Source: Rhizobium sp. AAP43
Lineage (GTDB): Bacteria; Pseudomonadota; Alphaproteobacteria; Rhizobiales; Rhizobiaceae
Assembly (NCBI RefSeq): GCF_001296045.1
Contig: NZ_LJHS01000022.1
Coordinates: forward strand, 97,592 to 161,591
Direction: 5' to 3'
DNA length: 64,000 bases
In this document: positions 8,385 through 18,522 of the stretch, piece by piece
Numbering within the stretch: position 1 is the first letter of the stretch
Layout of the letters: every line of letters starts with the position of its first letter
Notes under the pieces: generated by a model
What the model was told of the DNA's origin: nothing
Databases searched by the model: none
Seen by the model: only the letters and a program-made list of their open reading frames with translations
Program-made: the position numbers and the translations under genes

Positions 8385-9305
8385 GTGAGCAGCCGTTTTC
8401 TGATGATCACGCCGGAAGACGGCAAGGATGTGCTCAAGTGTTTGGCAGCCCCTGCCCGGCTCTCTATACTTGAGATCCTGCATGCCAAGGGATCTCTGAA
8501 CGTCAACGAGATTGCAGAGCTGCTTGACCTGCCCCAATCGACCACCTCCACCCATATCAATCAGATGGAAGAGGCGGGCCTCATCCGCACAGAAGTGCAG
8601 AAGGCGCGCAAAGGCAGCCAGAAGATCTGTCATGCCGTGCATGACGAGATCGTGCTGACATTCGCCCGCCCGAACGACGAAACCAATGAGGCGATCGAGG
8701 TGGCAATGCCCGTCGGGCTCTACAGCGGATATGATGTGTTCGCCCCCTGCGGAATGTGCTCGCACGACGCCATCATCGGATACCTCGATAACCCCGACAC
8801 CTTCCTCTCGCCGGACCGGATGAAGGCCGGCCTTCTGTGGTTTACCCGTGGCTATGTGGACTACCAGTTTCCCAACAATGCCAAGATCAAGGGCGCCCCG
8901 ATCAAGGAGCTGGAACTCCTCCTGGAGCTCTCCTCAGAAGTACCCGGAACATCGGAAAACTGGCCTTCCGACATCACCATCTCGATCAACGGCAAGCCGA
9001 TCGCGGTCTGGACCTCGCCCGGCGACTTTGGCGATCGGCGCGGCAAACTGACGCCCGACTGGTGGAAGTTGCGTGGCAGCCAATACGGCATGCTGAAGAG
9101 CTTCAGGGTGACCGATCGCGGCACTTTCATTGATGGCGTCAAGGTATCGGAAACGACAGTCGACGACCTGGAGCTGACCGAACATCGCTCCATTCGCCTC
9201 CGGATCGAAATCCCCGATACGGCTGAACATCCGGGCGGCGTGAACATCTTCGGCCGCGGATTCGGCAACTATGACCAGGACATCGTCCTGCGCATCAAGG
9301 CCTGA
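8385..9305 (+). CDS. ArsR-type regulator with large C-terminal ligand domain
   Basis: This is a 306-residue protein starting at GTG 8385 after AGGGGGAGAG. Residues 10-85 are a winged helix of the ArsR type (VLKCLAAPARLSILEILHA, then LDLPQSTTSTHINQMEEAGL). No metal-binding cysteine pair of the classical ArsR kind is seen in the recognition region; a CGMC motif occurs later, near residue 125. The C-terminal 200 residues (for example VWTSPGDFGDRRGKL and HPGGVNIFGRGFGNYDQD) look like an all-beta, jelly-roll-like domain and probably sense a sugar. It is immediately followed by the arabinofuranosidase and importer genes, so arabinose or an arabino-oligosaccharide is the likely signal (inference). 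Confidence 0.82.
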   Translation: MSSRFLMITPEDGKDVLKCLAAPARLSILEILHAKGSLNVNEIAELLDLPQSTTSTHINQMEEAGLIRTEVQKARKGSQKICHAVHDEIVLTFARPNDETNEAIEVAMPVGLYSGYDVFAPCGMCSHDAIIGYLDNPDTFLSPDRMKAGLLWFTRGYVDYQFPNNAKIKGAPIKELELLLELSSEVPGTSENWPSDITISINGKPIAVWTSPGDFGDRRGKLTPDWWKLRGSQYGMLKSFRVTDRGTFIDGVKVSETTVDDLELTEHRSIRLRIEIPDTAEHPGGVNIFGRGFGNYDQDIVLRIKA

Positions 9306-9383
9306 TTGAACTCTTTTTCCACACCTCGCTTTGCCGGATTGACCTCCGGTCGATCCCGTGTAACATATCGCCAATCATGATAG

Positions 9384-9402
9384 ATATCCGAAAAACGGAT
9401 AT
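9384..9402. promoter_or_regulatory. Perfect inverted repeat before the arabinofuranosidase gene
   Basis: Arms ATATCCG (9384-9390) and CGGATAT (9396-9402) flank AAAAA. The repeat ends a few bases before the ribosome site (AAGGGAGG, 9405-9412) and 19 bases before the start codon, a position suited to a repressor. It resembles the repeat at 8342-8356. Confidence 0.55.
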
Positions 9403-9420
9403 GCAAGGGAGGCGTAAAAC

Positions 9421-10929
<1,509 letters not shown>

Positions 10930-10956
10930 AACGATCGACGACGGGGAGGAGAAACC

Positions 10957-12054
10957 ATGTCGGCTTCGATTGAAATCGAAAATGTCACCAAGCGTTACGG
11001 CGCGCTGACCGTTCTGGACGAGATCTCGCTCTCGATAGACGCAGGCGAATTCGTCGTATTCCTCGGACCCTCGGGCTGCGGGAAGTCGACGCTTCTGCGC
11101 ATGATCGCCGGGCTTGAGGATGTCACCCAAGGCACGATCCGTGTGGCCGGGGAGCGGGTGGATACCCTGCCCCCTGGCAAACGCGGTGTGGCCATGGTCT
11201 TCCAGTCCTATGCGCTCTACCCGCATATGACAGTGAAGCAGAACATGGCATTCGGGCTCGAAAACATCCGCATGCCACAGGATGAGATCGAGCGGCGTGT
11301 TGTGGCGGCCGCAGACACGCTGGAAATCGGGCACCTTCTCGATCGAAAGCCTCAGAAGCTCTCAGGTGGACAGCGCCAGCGCGTCGCGATCGGGCGTGCC
11401 ATCGTCAAGGAGCCCAAAGCCTTCCTGTTCGACGAACCACTGTCGAACCTGGATGCAGCCCTGCGCGGCAGGACACGCCTGGAACTGGCGCAACTGCATG
11501 GTCGGCTTGGCTCGACAATGGTCTTCGTAACCCATGACCAGGTCGAGGCGATGACGCTGGCCGACCGGATCGTCATCATGAATGCCCGCAAGATCGAACA
11601 GATCGGCACGCCGATGGAGGTCTATCAGCGCCCGGCGACCCGTTTCGTCGCCGGCTTCATCGGCTCACCGGCGATGAACTTCCTGCCCGTTTCAGGCTGG
11701 GCCCGCGGTCCGTCAGGCCTGATCGTCACGACCGCAGGCCTAGGGCGTGTGGAAACAGGCTTTATCGCCCCGAGCGATCTTGGTCCTGACGGCGCCGTGC
11801 TCGGCATCCGTGCCGAAGACGTTTCGGTTTGTGCTCCAGGCGAAGCGGGCGTTCCCCTGAGGGCAGACGTCATCGAACGCCTCGGCGACAGGACCCTGAT
11901 CTATGGCGCACTCGGCGACGGCACCAAGCTCGTCGTTGAAGCGGACGGCCGGTCGCTGGTCAAGGCGGGTGACACGGTCAGCATAAAGGCCGACGCCCAT
12001 GCCTTCCATCTCTTCGGCGCGGACGGACACGCGCTTGCAAGGCAGGAGGGCTGA
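10957..12054 (+). CDS. Sugar ABC importer ATPase (MsmK/UgpC class)
   Basis: This is a 365-residue nucleotide-binding protein of the carbohydrate CUT1 class. Walker A reads GPSGCGKST, the signature LSGGQRQRVAIGRAI, Walker B AFLFDEPLSNLD and the H-loop FVTHDQVEA. A C-terminal TOBE/OB domain follows from about residue 240. The ATG at 10957 follows GGGGAGGAG. It energises the permeases encoded directly downstream and, by context, takes up arabinose-containing oligosaccharides. Confidence 0.93.
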   Translation: MSASIEIENVTKRYGALTVLDEISLSIDAGEFVVFLGPSGCGKSTLLRMIAGLEDVTQGTIRVAGERVDTLPPGKRGVAMVFQSYALYPHMTVKQNMAFGLENIRMPQDEIERRVVAAADTLEIGHLLDRKPQKLSGGQRQRVAIGRAIVKEPKAFLFDEPLSNLDAALRGRTRLELAQLHGRLGSTMVFVTHDQVEAMTLADRIVIMNARKIEQIGTPMEVYQRPATRFVAGFIGSPAMNFLPVSGWARGPSGLIVTTAGLGRVETGFIAPSDLGPDGAVLGIRAEDVSVCAPGEAGVPLRADVIERLGDRTLIYGALGDGTKLVVEADGRSLVKAGDTVSIKADAHAFHLFGADGHALARQEG

Positions 12055-12055
12055 C

Positions 12056-12937
12056 ATGGCAGAGAGCTATCGCCGCAGCCAGTGGAGCCATGGGCTTTTC
12101 ATCCTGCCCTATCTGCTCGTCTTTGTCGCATTGCTGGCCTTTCCGCTTTTCTGGGGCATATGGCTCAGCCTGCATAAAGTGGATCTCTTCGGTCCCGGTC
12201 GTTTTGTCGGCATCACCAATTATGTCCGGGTCCTGGGCGATCCGGTCTTCCTGCAGGCGCTGCGCAACACGGTGATATTCGTCCTCTTTAGCGTGCCATC
12301 GCTGGTCGCGCTCGGACTTTTCCTGGCGCTTGCCCTCAATCGCACCACCCGCACGACCAGCTTCTTCCGGGGACTGTTCTTCTCCTCCTCGGTGCTGTCG
12401 GTCACCATCGTGACGCTGATCTGGCGCTTCGTCTTCATCCCGGGTGACGGTCTGCTTTCCGTGTTGTTCGAACAAACCGGCCTCGAGCAGATCAACTTTC
12501 TCTCGACCAAGGGCTGGTCGCTGTTTTCTGTCGGTGTCGCCACCGTCTGGTGGTGCGTCGGTCTGCCGATGATGCTTTTTCTTGCAGCCCTCCAACAGGT
12601 CCCGCAAGACCTTTACGAGGCCGCTGCCCTCGACAATGCCAGCCCGCGGCGCGTGCTGACGCGGATCACCCTGCCCTCGATCGCCCGAACCATCATGCTC
12701 GTCACGATCATCCAGATCGTCATGCAGTTTCAGCTTTTCGGGCAGGCACAGCAGATGACCAATGGCGGGCCAAACGGCAGCTCACGTCCTCTCGTCATGT
12801 ATATCTACGAAGTCGGCTTCATTCGGTGGGATGTCGGCCGCGCAGCCGCAGCCTCGCAAGTTCTCTTCTTGATCATCCTCATCGCGGCCATGGCCCAGTA
12901 CGTCGTGTCCACACGCAAGACGGAGGCTGGAGCATGA
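12056..12937 (+). CDS. Sugar ABC importer permease (MalF/UgpA type)
   Basis: This is a 293-residue inner-membrane permease with about six transmembrane helices. The ATG at 12056 comes one base after the ATPase stop; a frame reaching to 11999 lies inside the ATPase gene and was rejected. The EAA loop reads EAAALDNASPRRVLTRITLP. It pairs with the next permease in a CUT1-type carbohydrate importer. Confidence 0.92.
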   Translation: MAESYRRSQWSHGLFILPYLLVFVALLAFPLFWGIWLSLHKVDLFGPGRFVGITNYVRVLGDPVFLQALRNTVIFVLFSVPSLVALGLFLALALNRTTRTTSFFRGLFFSSSVLSVTIVTLIWRFVFIPGDGLLSVLFEQTGLEQINFLSTKGWSLFSVGVATVWWCVGLPMMLFLAALQQVPQDLYEAAALDNASPRRVLTRITLPSIARTIMLVTIIQIVMQFQLFGQAQQMTNGGPNGSSRPLVMYIYEVGFIRWDVGRAAAASQVLFLIILIAAMAQYVVSTRKTEAGA

Positions 12938-13785
12938 GCCGTCCTGACGAAACCTACAAGCCGGACGTCCTGACGGCAAACCGGCCACTTCTCTGGGGTG
13001 CTGCCTTCCTGTCGGTCGTGATGATGGCGCCGGTGGCTTGGCTGGTCGGCCTTTCGATCAAGAACAACCAGGAACTGATGATCGGTACGGATTCGGTCTT
13101 CCGGGCGCCCTATACCATCGTCAACTATTTCAACATCCTGCAATCCTCGCAGGTCTTCGGCTGGTTCTTCAACAGTTTCGTGGTCGCGACAGGCCAGACA
13201 TTGATGGTGCTCGTCCTGGCCTCTCTGGCTGGCTACGGCTTTGCCCGCCTGGAATTCCCCTTCCGGCGCACGTTGTTCGTCATCGTGCTGTTCGGCCTCG
13301 CCGTTCCGGAACAGGCCGTCATCATCGCTCGCCATCAGATGTTCAATTGGTTCGGCCTGCACAACACCTATCTCGGCTTGATGCTGCCTGGCATGTCTTC
13401 GGCCTTCGGCGTGTTCCTCATGACCCAGTTCTTCCGGGCGATCCCGAAGGATATCGACGAGGCAGCCCTGCTCGACAATGCTTCCCAGTTTCGGATCTTC
13501 TGGAAGATCATGCTGCCATTGACACTGCCTGCCCAGGCGACTCTTGGCATCTTTACTTTCCTGCATGCCTGGAACGACTATTGGTGGCCTCTGATCTCGG
13601 CGACCAAGAAGGAAATGTACACGCTGACGATCGGAATCGCCTCGTCACAGTCGAACTTTGCCCAAAGCGAAGGCCTCGGCTTCTTGGCGGCTCAGGCGGT
13701 CTTTGCCAGCCTGCCTGCGCTGATCGTCTATCTGATTTTCCAGAAACACATCGTCACAGCCGTTTCGGGTGGCGCCGTGAAGTAA
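12934..13785 (+). CDS. Sugar ABC importer permease (MalG/UgpE type)
   Basis: This is a 283-residue permease. Its ATG at 12934 overlaps the upstream stop in an ATGA junction, implying coupled translation; a longer frame from 12550 only reads the preceding gene out of frame. The EAA loop is seen as EAALLDNASQFRIFWKIMLP, and the C-terminus ends in the typical VSGGAVK. About six membrane segments. Confidence 0.92.
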   Translation: MSRPDETYKPDVLTANRPLLWGAAFLSVVMMAPVAWLVGLSIKNNQELMIGTDSVFRAPYTIVNYFNILQSSQVFGWFFNSFVVATGQTLMVLVLASLAGYGFARLEFPFRRTLFVIVLFGLAVPEQAVIIARHQMFNWFGLHNTYLGLMLPGMSSAFGVFLMTQFFRAIPKDIDEAALLDNASQFRIFWKIMLPLTLPAQATLGIFTFLHAWNDYWWPLISATKKEMYTLTIGIASSQSNFAQSEGLGFLAAQAVFASLPALIVYLIFQKHIVTAVSGGAVK

Positions 13786-13791
13786 AGCCTG

Positions 13792-13818
13792 CCCCGGCCG
13801 GGGAGGAGCCGGCCGGCC
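13792..13818. promoter_or_regulatory. GC-rich palindromes between permease and binding-protein genes
   Basis: A perfect palindrome CCCCGGCCGGGG (13792-13803) is followed by GCCGGCCGGC just before 13820. In sugar ABC operons such intercistronic hairpins often allow the binding protein to be expressed at a different level from the membrane subunits. That role is inference here. Confidence 0.4.
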
Positions 13819-13861
13819 GTGTTCAACAGGGCCAAGAGGCCCGACTAGAGGGAGTGAGACC

Positions 13862-15172
13862 ATGAAACGCATTCTACTGACAACTGTTGCTGTCATTGCG
13901 CTGGGCTATGGAGCCAGCGCACAGGCACAGACGAAAATTGAACTTCAGCGCTTTTTCGGCGCCTGCGAAGCGGACTACGGCACGGTAACAGATGTTTCTG
14001 CCGCAGTCGGCGAATGCGGTATCATCACCGCACTGGTCAACAAGTTCGAAGCTGACAATCCTGATATCGACGTCAGTGTCACGACGGTCGAATGGCCGGG
14101 CTATGACCAGCTCAATGCTCAGCTCGCCTCTGGTGCTGCACCCGATGTCGTCTCCATGCACTATTCCGCAATCTCGGATTACCAGAGCCGCGATCTGATC
14201 GAGCCGATTGATGAAGTGCTGGCAGCCGAAGGCGTTACATCGGCCAGCTTCACGGATGCTGCCCTCAACGGCGTCACCAAGGACGGAAAGCTTTATGGCC
14301 TGCCCTTCGACAACTGGACCATGCTCTTCCACGTCAACCTGAACCTGATGAAGGAAGCAGGACTGGTCAACGCAGACGGCACGCCCATTCTGCCGAAATC
14401 GGCTGAAGAGTTGGTTGCCCAAGGCAAGCAGTTCAAGGAAAAGACCGGCAAGCCATATCTCGTCCAGATCCTCGCCAACGAAACCGCGTCCTATGCGCGT
14501 GTAATCTACACACTGCTCCAGCAGCAGAATGCTGACTTCTTTGCCGATCCGACCGCTATCAAGCTGAACACACCGGAAGCCAAAGCCGCGGTTGAACTGC
14601 TAAAGCGGATCAAGGACGAAGGCATCACCACCACCGGCCTCGACTACGCTGCAGCGGTCTCCGCATTTGCAAACGGTGACGGTGGCATCGCAGTCAACGG
14701 TACCTGGCTGATCGGAGATTATGTCGCCCAGTCGGAGAAAGACGGAACTGCTCTTGCGAAGGGTTACACCGTCTATCCAATCCCTCAGCTCTTCCCCGGC
14801 CAGGACAGCACCTATGCCGACGGCCATAGCTGGGTGATGCCGAAGAAAGAACGCTCGCCCGAACAGATCGCTGCCGTGGGCAAGCTGTTCAAGTTCCTCG
14901 CCGATAACGACTTCCAGTGGGCCCGCACGGGTCACCTGCCGGCGGCCAAGGCCGTCTTCGACATGCCAGAGTTCAAGGCCCTGCCGCATCGCGACAACAT
15001 CGCCAAGATTGCGGAGACCGGACGTTCGCTGCCGGCAGAGGTGCAGCGGCAGTTCCCGATCCAGGACATCATCGGCGAAGAAATCGGTGCCGCCGTTAAC
15101 GGCGACAAGCCGATCGACGAGGCACTGACCTCTGCCGAAACCCGGATCAACGAGCTCTTGGCAGATCTCTGA
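13862..15172 (+). CDS. Sugar ABC importer binding protein
   Basis: This is a 436-residue periplasmic solute-binding protein. Residues 1-22 form a Sec signal peptide (MKRILLTTVAVIALGYGASA, cleavage near AQA). The mature part has the family-1 sugar-binding pattern, for example LASGAAPDVVSMHYSAISDY and GLPFDNWTMLFHVNLNLMKE. It is the last gene of the arabinofuranosidase-importer operon, and a strong terminator follows at 15232. Arabino-oligosaccharide is the inferred ligand. Confidence 0.92.
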   Translation: MKRILLTTVAVIALGYGASAQAQTKIELQRFFGACEADYGTVTDVSAAVGECGIITALVNKFEADNPDIDVSVTTVEWPGYDQLNAQLASGAAPDVVSMHYSAISDYQSRDLIEPIDEVLAAEGVTSASFTDAALNGVTKDGKLYGLPFDNWTMLFHVNLNLMKEAGLVNADGTPILPKSAEELVAQGKQFKEKTGKPYLVQILANETASYARVIYTLLQQQNADFFADPTAIKLNTPEAKAAVELLKRIKDEGITTTGLDYAAAVSAFANGDGGIAVNGTWLIGDYVAQSEKDGTALAKGYTVYPIPQLFPGQDSTYADGHSWVMPKKERSPEQIAAVGKLFKFLADNDFQWARTGHLPAAKAVFDMPEFKALPHRDNIAKIAETGRSLPAEVQRQFPIQDIIGEEIGAAVNGDKPIDEALTSAETRINELLADL

Positions 15173-15231
15173 TCTCACTACCCCCATTGGGCATGGTCAC
15201 ATCCAACCCCATGCCCGGGCCTCCCGGCCAG

Positions 15232-15262
15232 GCCCTGCACGCTCCTCGTGCAGGGCTTTTCG
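15232..15262 (+). terminator. Rho-independent terminator of the arabinose operon
   Basis: Arms GCCCTGCAC (15232-15240) and GTGCAGGGC (15248-15256) flank a seven-base loop and are followed by TTTTCGTTTT. It ends the operon 60 bases after the binding-protein stop. Confidence 0.88.
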
Positions 15263-15430
15263 TTTTAGATGCCGGTGCTAGAAAATTTTCAGCAAAATTA
15301 CGCAGCGGTTTTGCGTCGGGAATTGCGTGAAAACACAAACCTCGAGCCGTTCCGCGACTTGCTGTTCGCGGAGAGGCTTCTGGGCAAAGCGACAGCGCCA
15401 GACAGTCACAGGCCCAACCGCCAACCACAA

Positions 15431-15790
15431 TTAGAGCTGCTCATCCTCATCAGCCTGCGTCAGACCAAGTCCTTCCGATCGATCCCGATGCAAGGCGGCC
15501 CGCGCCAACAAGATCAGGGTGACGGGGGTGGTGACGGTGACGAAGATGCCGATCAGGATTTCGTGCAGCACAGGTCGCGAGCCAATGACGGAAAAATAGA
15601 GGATGGAGGCAAGCATGATCCCGCCAACGCCCCAACTGGTCCCGAGCGTTGGTGCATGGATGCGCTCGTAGAAGCTTGGGAGACGCAAGAACCCGATGGC
15701 GCCGATCAGCGTCAGAACGGATCCAAGGAGAAGCAGACTTGAAACCGCGATCACAAGCCAGAGCGGCAGATCCGTGACGGGAATGTTCAC
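15431..15790 (-). CDS. phaG: Multisubunit cation/proton antiporter subunit G
   Basis: This is a 119-residue membrane protein with three helices, MnhG/PhaG family, an accessory subunit of the Mrp-type Na+(K+)/H+ antiporter. It is the last gene of the pha operon. It starts with GTG at 15790, overlapping the phaF stop by four bases (GTGA). A typical MnhG stretch, GAIGFLRLPSFYERIHAPT, is present. The acidic C-terminus (QADEDEQL) is cytoplasmic. Confidence 0.93.
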   Translation of the reverse strand: MNIPVTDLPLWLVIAVSSLLLLGSVLTLIGAIGFLRLPSFYERIHAPTLGTSWGVGGIMLASILYFSVIGSRPVLHEILIGIFVTVTTPVTLILLARAALHRDRSEGLGLTQADEDEQL

Positions 15791-16068
15791 TCGATGACCT
15801 CCCCACGCATGAGAAATTTCGCGAGCGCCACCGTCGCGACAAAGCCGAGCAGGCCGATCACCAATGCTGCCTCGAAATAGATGGTCGTGCCGCTTCCGAT
15901 CCCGAAGGTCACCAGAAGCAGCATGGCGATGATATAGACGGCATCAAGCGCGATGACCCGATCCTGCGCACGTGGTCCGATAAAGATCCGGACAGCCGCA
16001 ATCATCATGGCCAGCGCCAGAAGGACCTTGGCGATCGATATGGCAGTGAAAAGAATGATCACGCTCAT
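15787..16068 (-). CDS. phaF: Multisubunit cation/proton antiporter subunit F
   Basis: This is a 93-residue, three-helix MnhF/PhaF subunit. Typical features are IGPRAQDRVIALDAVY after the first helix and FLMRGE near the end. It starts at ATG 16068, overlapping the phaE stop by four bases. It is part of the operon of six genes on the minus strand. Confidence 0.93.
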   Translation of the reverse strand: MSVIILFTAISIAKVLLALAMMIAAVRIFIGPRAQDRVIALDAVYIIAMLLLVTFGIGSGTTIYFEAALVIGLLGFVATVALAKFLMRGEVIE

Positions 16069-16544
16069 CCGATGATCTCCAGCAAGAGGGCTTCATATCG
16101 ATGTTTCACCGTCGCAATCCAGGCCTCCTCGTCGACAAGATCGAGGACATGGATCAGCACCGTCTTTTTCCGGCTGTCATAGGCCAGCCAGGCAGAGCCC
16201 GGCGTGCTTGTCAGGATCACGGCCATCGCGGCCAGCGCCATCGGGTGCTCGATCTCAAGCGGCAGCCGGATGAAGCCTGATGTATGCGGCCGACGTTTGC
16301 CCTGGACGATCAGCAGAGCAACGGCTGCATTGGAGCGAATGATGTCGACAAAAACGAGAAAAGCCAGTTTCGGGATTAGATGCCATTTCCTGATCTTCGG
16401 CTTGTCAGGTCGCAGTGACGCAAGCGCCCATCCACCAAATACGGCGACGACTGATCCGAGCAGCAAGTGACCAAGCGTAAAGTCGTTCAGCAGCAGCCAC
16501 ATGATGACAAGGCAGGCGCTCAGCACCGGATGGGGTATCATCAC
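16065..16544 (-). CDS. phaE: Multisubunit cation/proton antiporter subunit E
   Basis: This is a 159-residue MnhE/PhaE subunit with two membrane helices at the N-terminus and a soluble C-terminal domain (LTSTPGSAWLAYDSRKKTVL and HVLDLVDEE). It begins with GTG at 16544, overlapping the phaD stop by four bases; an ATG one codon later is possible. Confidence 0.93.
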   Translation of the reverse strand: MMIPHPVLSACLVIMWLLLNDFTLGHLLLGSVVAVFGGWALASLRPDKPKIRKWHLIPKLAFLVFVDIIRSNAAVALLIVQGKRRPHTSGFIRLPLEIEHPMALAAMAVILTSTPGSAWLAYDSRKKTVLIHVLDLVDEEAWIATVKHRYEALLLEIIG

Positions 16545-18187
16545 GATCCTCCCGTCTCGGTTTCGCCCGTCTCGGTTTCGAAAGCGGGCACCGAGCTCTC
16601 GATAACCACCGCATTGCGCACCGCATCAATGTATTGCTTCGGATTCTCCAGGCTCCGAATGGTCGTGTCCATATAGTGCATGACCGGACCCGCCTGGATC
16701 GCCAGCACTAGCGTGAGGAACAGAAGGAACATCACAGGCACGACTTCGACGACCAGAACGCGCGGGACCGTGCCTTCGATCGAGCCCCAGAAGGTGCGGA
16801 TTCCCGCACGCGTCATGGAGATCAGGGCGGCAATTCCGGAAAAGATAACAAGAACAATCAGCATCCACACGGCAGGCCCTGGCGTCGTACCAATCGAACC
16901 GGTTCCCATCATCGCCGACAACATGGCGAACTTTGCGATGAAGCCGGACAGCGGCGGCAGCCCGGACAGAAGGATGCCGCAAGCGGCAAAACAGATGCCG
17001 AGAATGGCAAGTGTGCCCGGCATCGCAACGCCTTCACCCTCGTCAACGTCGTGCTCCTCGCCGTCGCCATAAGCCTCCATCGTCACGGCCAGCACGTTTG
17101 CGCCCGCATCCTGTCCCCGCTCCACCAGTTCGATCAGCATGAAGAAGGCGCCAATGGTGAGCGTCGAACTCACGAGGTAGAGAAGCGCGCCGGAGGAGAC
17201 GATCCCATCATTGATGCCGAGGACCATGAGGAGCGTGCCTGACGACACCAGCACCGAATATCCGGCAAGCCGGCCGAGCGCCTGTGATGCGAGCACCCCG
17301 ATCGTGCCGAAGATCAGGGTCAGGATACCGCCGAACAGAAGCACCTGCGAACCGAAGCCGGCAGAGACACCATCCCCAAAGAGCAGCATGGTCAGTCGCA
17401 GGATGACATAGATGCCAACCTTGCTGAGGATCGCGAACATTCCCGCGACCGGCGCAGATGCAGCACTGTAGGCAGTCGGCAGCCAGAAGCAGAGCGGCCA
17501 CATGCCGACCTTGATCAGAAAGGCAACGCCAAGAACGGCGGCACCGGCCTGCATCAGTATCAGTCGGTCGGGCTCGATGTCCGGCATGCGCGTAGCGAGA
17601 TCCGCCATGTTGAGCGTGCCGGCCGTGCCATAGATCAGACTGACCCCGATCAGGAAGAACAAGGCTCCCACCAGGTTGACGGCAATGTAGTGCATGCCCG
17701 CCTTGACCCGTAACGTGCCCGTGCCATGCAGGAGAAGACCATAAGATGCCGCCAGCATGACCTCGAAGAAGACGAAGAGGTTGAAGAGATCCCCCGTCAG
17801 GAAGGCGCCATTGACGCCGACGAGCAGCAGCTGGAACAGACTGTGATAATGTGCCCCGACGGCATGCCAACGCGCCAGAGAAAAGATCAGCGCCGCCACC
17901 GCCAAAACCGAGGCCAGAAGCAACATCAATGCCGACAATCCATCGATGACCAGCACGATGCCGAAGGGGGCTGCCCAATTGCCGAGCAGATAGACATTGT
18001 CGAAATCATTCGGCCCGCTCTCGATCCGAAAAAGGATCGCGGCATTGAGGACGAGCAGCACGACTGCGGCAAGGCTGATCAGTGCCTTTACCGTCCTGTT
18101 ACGCTCATCGATGAACAGCAGAATAGCAGCCGTCAGCATCGGCAGCAGTATGGGCGTGATGATCAGATGATGGCTGAACGACGTCAC
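16541..18187 (-). CDS. phaD: Multisubunit cation/proton antiporter subunit D
   Basis: This is a 548-residue polytopic membrane subunit related to respiratory complex I subunits NuoL/M/N, with about 14 helices. It carries the transporter signature region (LFVFFEVMLAASYGLLLHG) and a lysine-bearing segment (AFLIKVGMWPLCFWLPTAYS). It forms a likely proton channel. It starts with GTG at 18187, overlapping the phaC stop by four bases. The cytoplasmic loop near residue 385 is unusually acidic (DGEEHDVDEGEG). Confidence 0.94.
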   Translation of the reverse strand: MTSFSHHLIITPILLPMLTAAILLFIDERNRTVKALISLAAVVLLVLNAAILFRIESGPNDFDNVYLLGNWAAPFGIVLVIDGLSALMLLLASVLAVAALIFSLARWHAVGAHYHSLFQLLLVGVNGAFLTGDLFNLFVFFEVMLAASYGLLLHGTGTLRVKAGMHYIAVNLVGALFFLIGVSLIYGTAGTLNMADLATRMPDIEPDRLILMQAGAAVLGVAFLIKVGMWPLCFWLPTAYSAASAPVAGMFAILSKVGIYVILRLTMLLFGDGVSAGFGSQVLLFGGILTLIFGTIGVLASQALGRLAGYSVLVSSGTLLMVLGINDGIVSSGALLYLVSSTLTIGAFFMLIELVERGQDAGANVLAVTMEAYGDGEEHDVDEGEGVAMPGTLAILGICFAACGILLSGLPPLSGFIAKFAMLSAMMGTGSIGTTPGPAVWMLIVLVIFSGIAALISMTRAGIRTFWGSIEGTVPRVLVVEVVPVMFLLFLTLVLAIQAGPVMHYMDTTIRSLENPKQYIDAVRNAVVIESSVPAFETETGETETGGS

Positions 18188-18522
18188 GGCTTCTCGTTCC
18201 TCCCGTCGACATGGTCGTTTCCAGTCAGGCCGCGCGCGGCGAGAAGAACGACGAGGAAGAGAGCCGTCGTCGCAAATCCGATGACAATGGCAGTCAGCAC
18301 CAAGGCTTGCGGCACCGGATCGGTGAGTGTGCTGGACAGCACGCCATCCTCAAGCACCGGAGGCCGGTTGCTCTTCACGCCACCGACGCCGAAAATGAAA
18401 AGGTTTACCGCATAGGACAGCAGCGAGAGGCCAACAATCACCTGATAGGTCCGCGGCCGCAAGATCAGCCAGACGCCGCAGGTCGTCATCACGCCAATTG
18501 CGATCGACAGGACGAGTTCCAT
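18184..18522 (-). CDS. phaC: Multisubunit cation/proton antiporter subunit C
   Basis: This is a 112-residue, three-helix subunit related to NuoK (MnhC/PhaC). The ATG at 18522 shares its A with the stop of phaAB (TGATG); the open frame continues upstream to 18957, but that part only shadows phaAB. The central sequence LSLLSYAVNLFIFGVGGV and the loop DPVPQALVLTAIVIGFATTA are typical. Confidence 0.94.
   Translation of the reverse strand: MELVLSIAIGVMTTCGVWLILRPRTYQVIVGLSLLSYAVNLFIFGVGGVKSNRPPVLEDGVLSSTLTDPVPQALVLTAIVIGFATTALFLVVLLAARGLTGNDHVDGRNEKP

Noticed and set aside
12550..12933. Upstream extension of the MalG-type permease frame
   Set aside because: It reads the preceding permease gene out of frame; the ATGA junction at 12934 with the family N-terminus is a better start.
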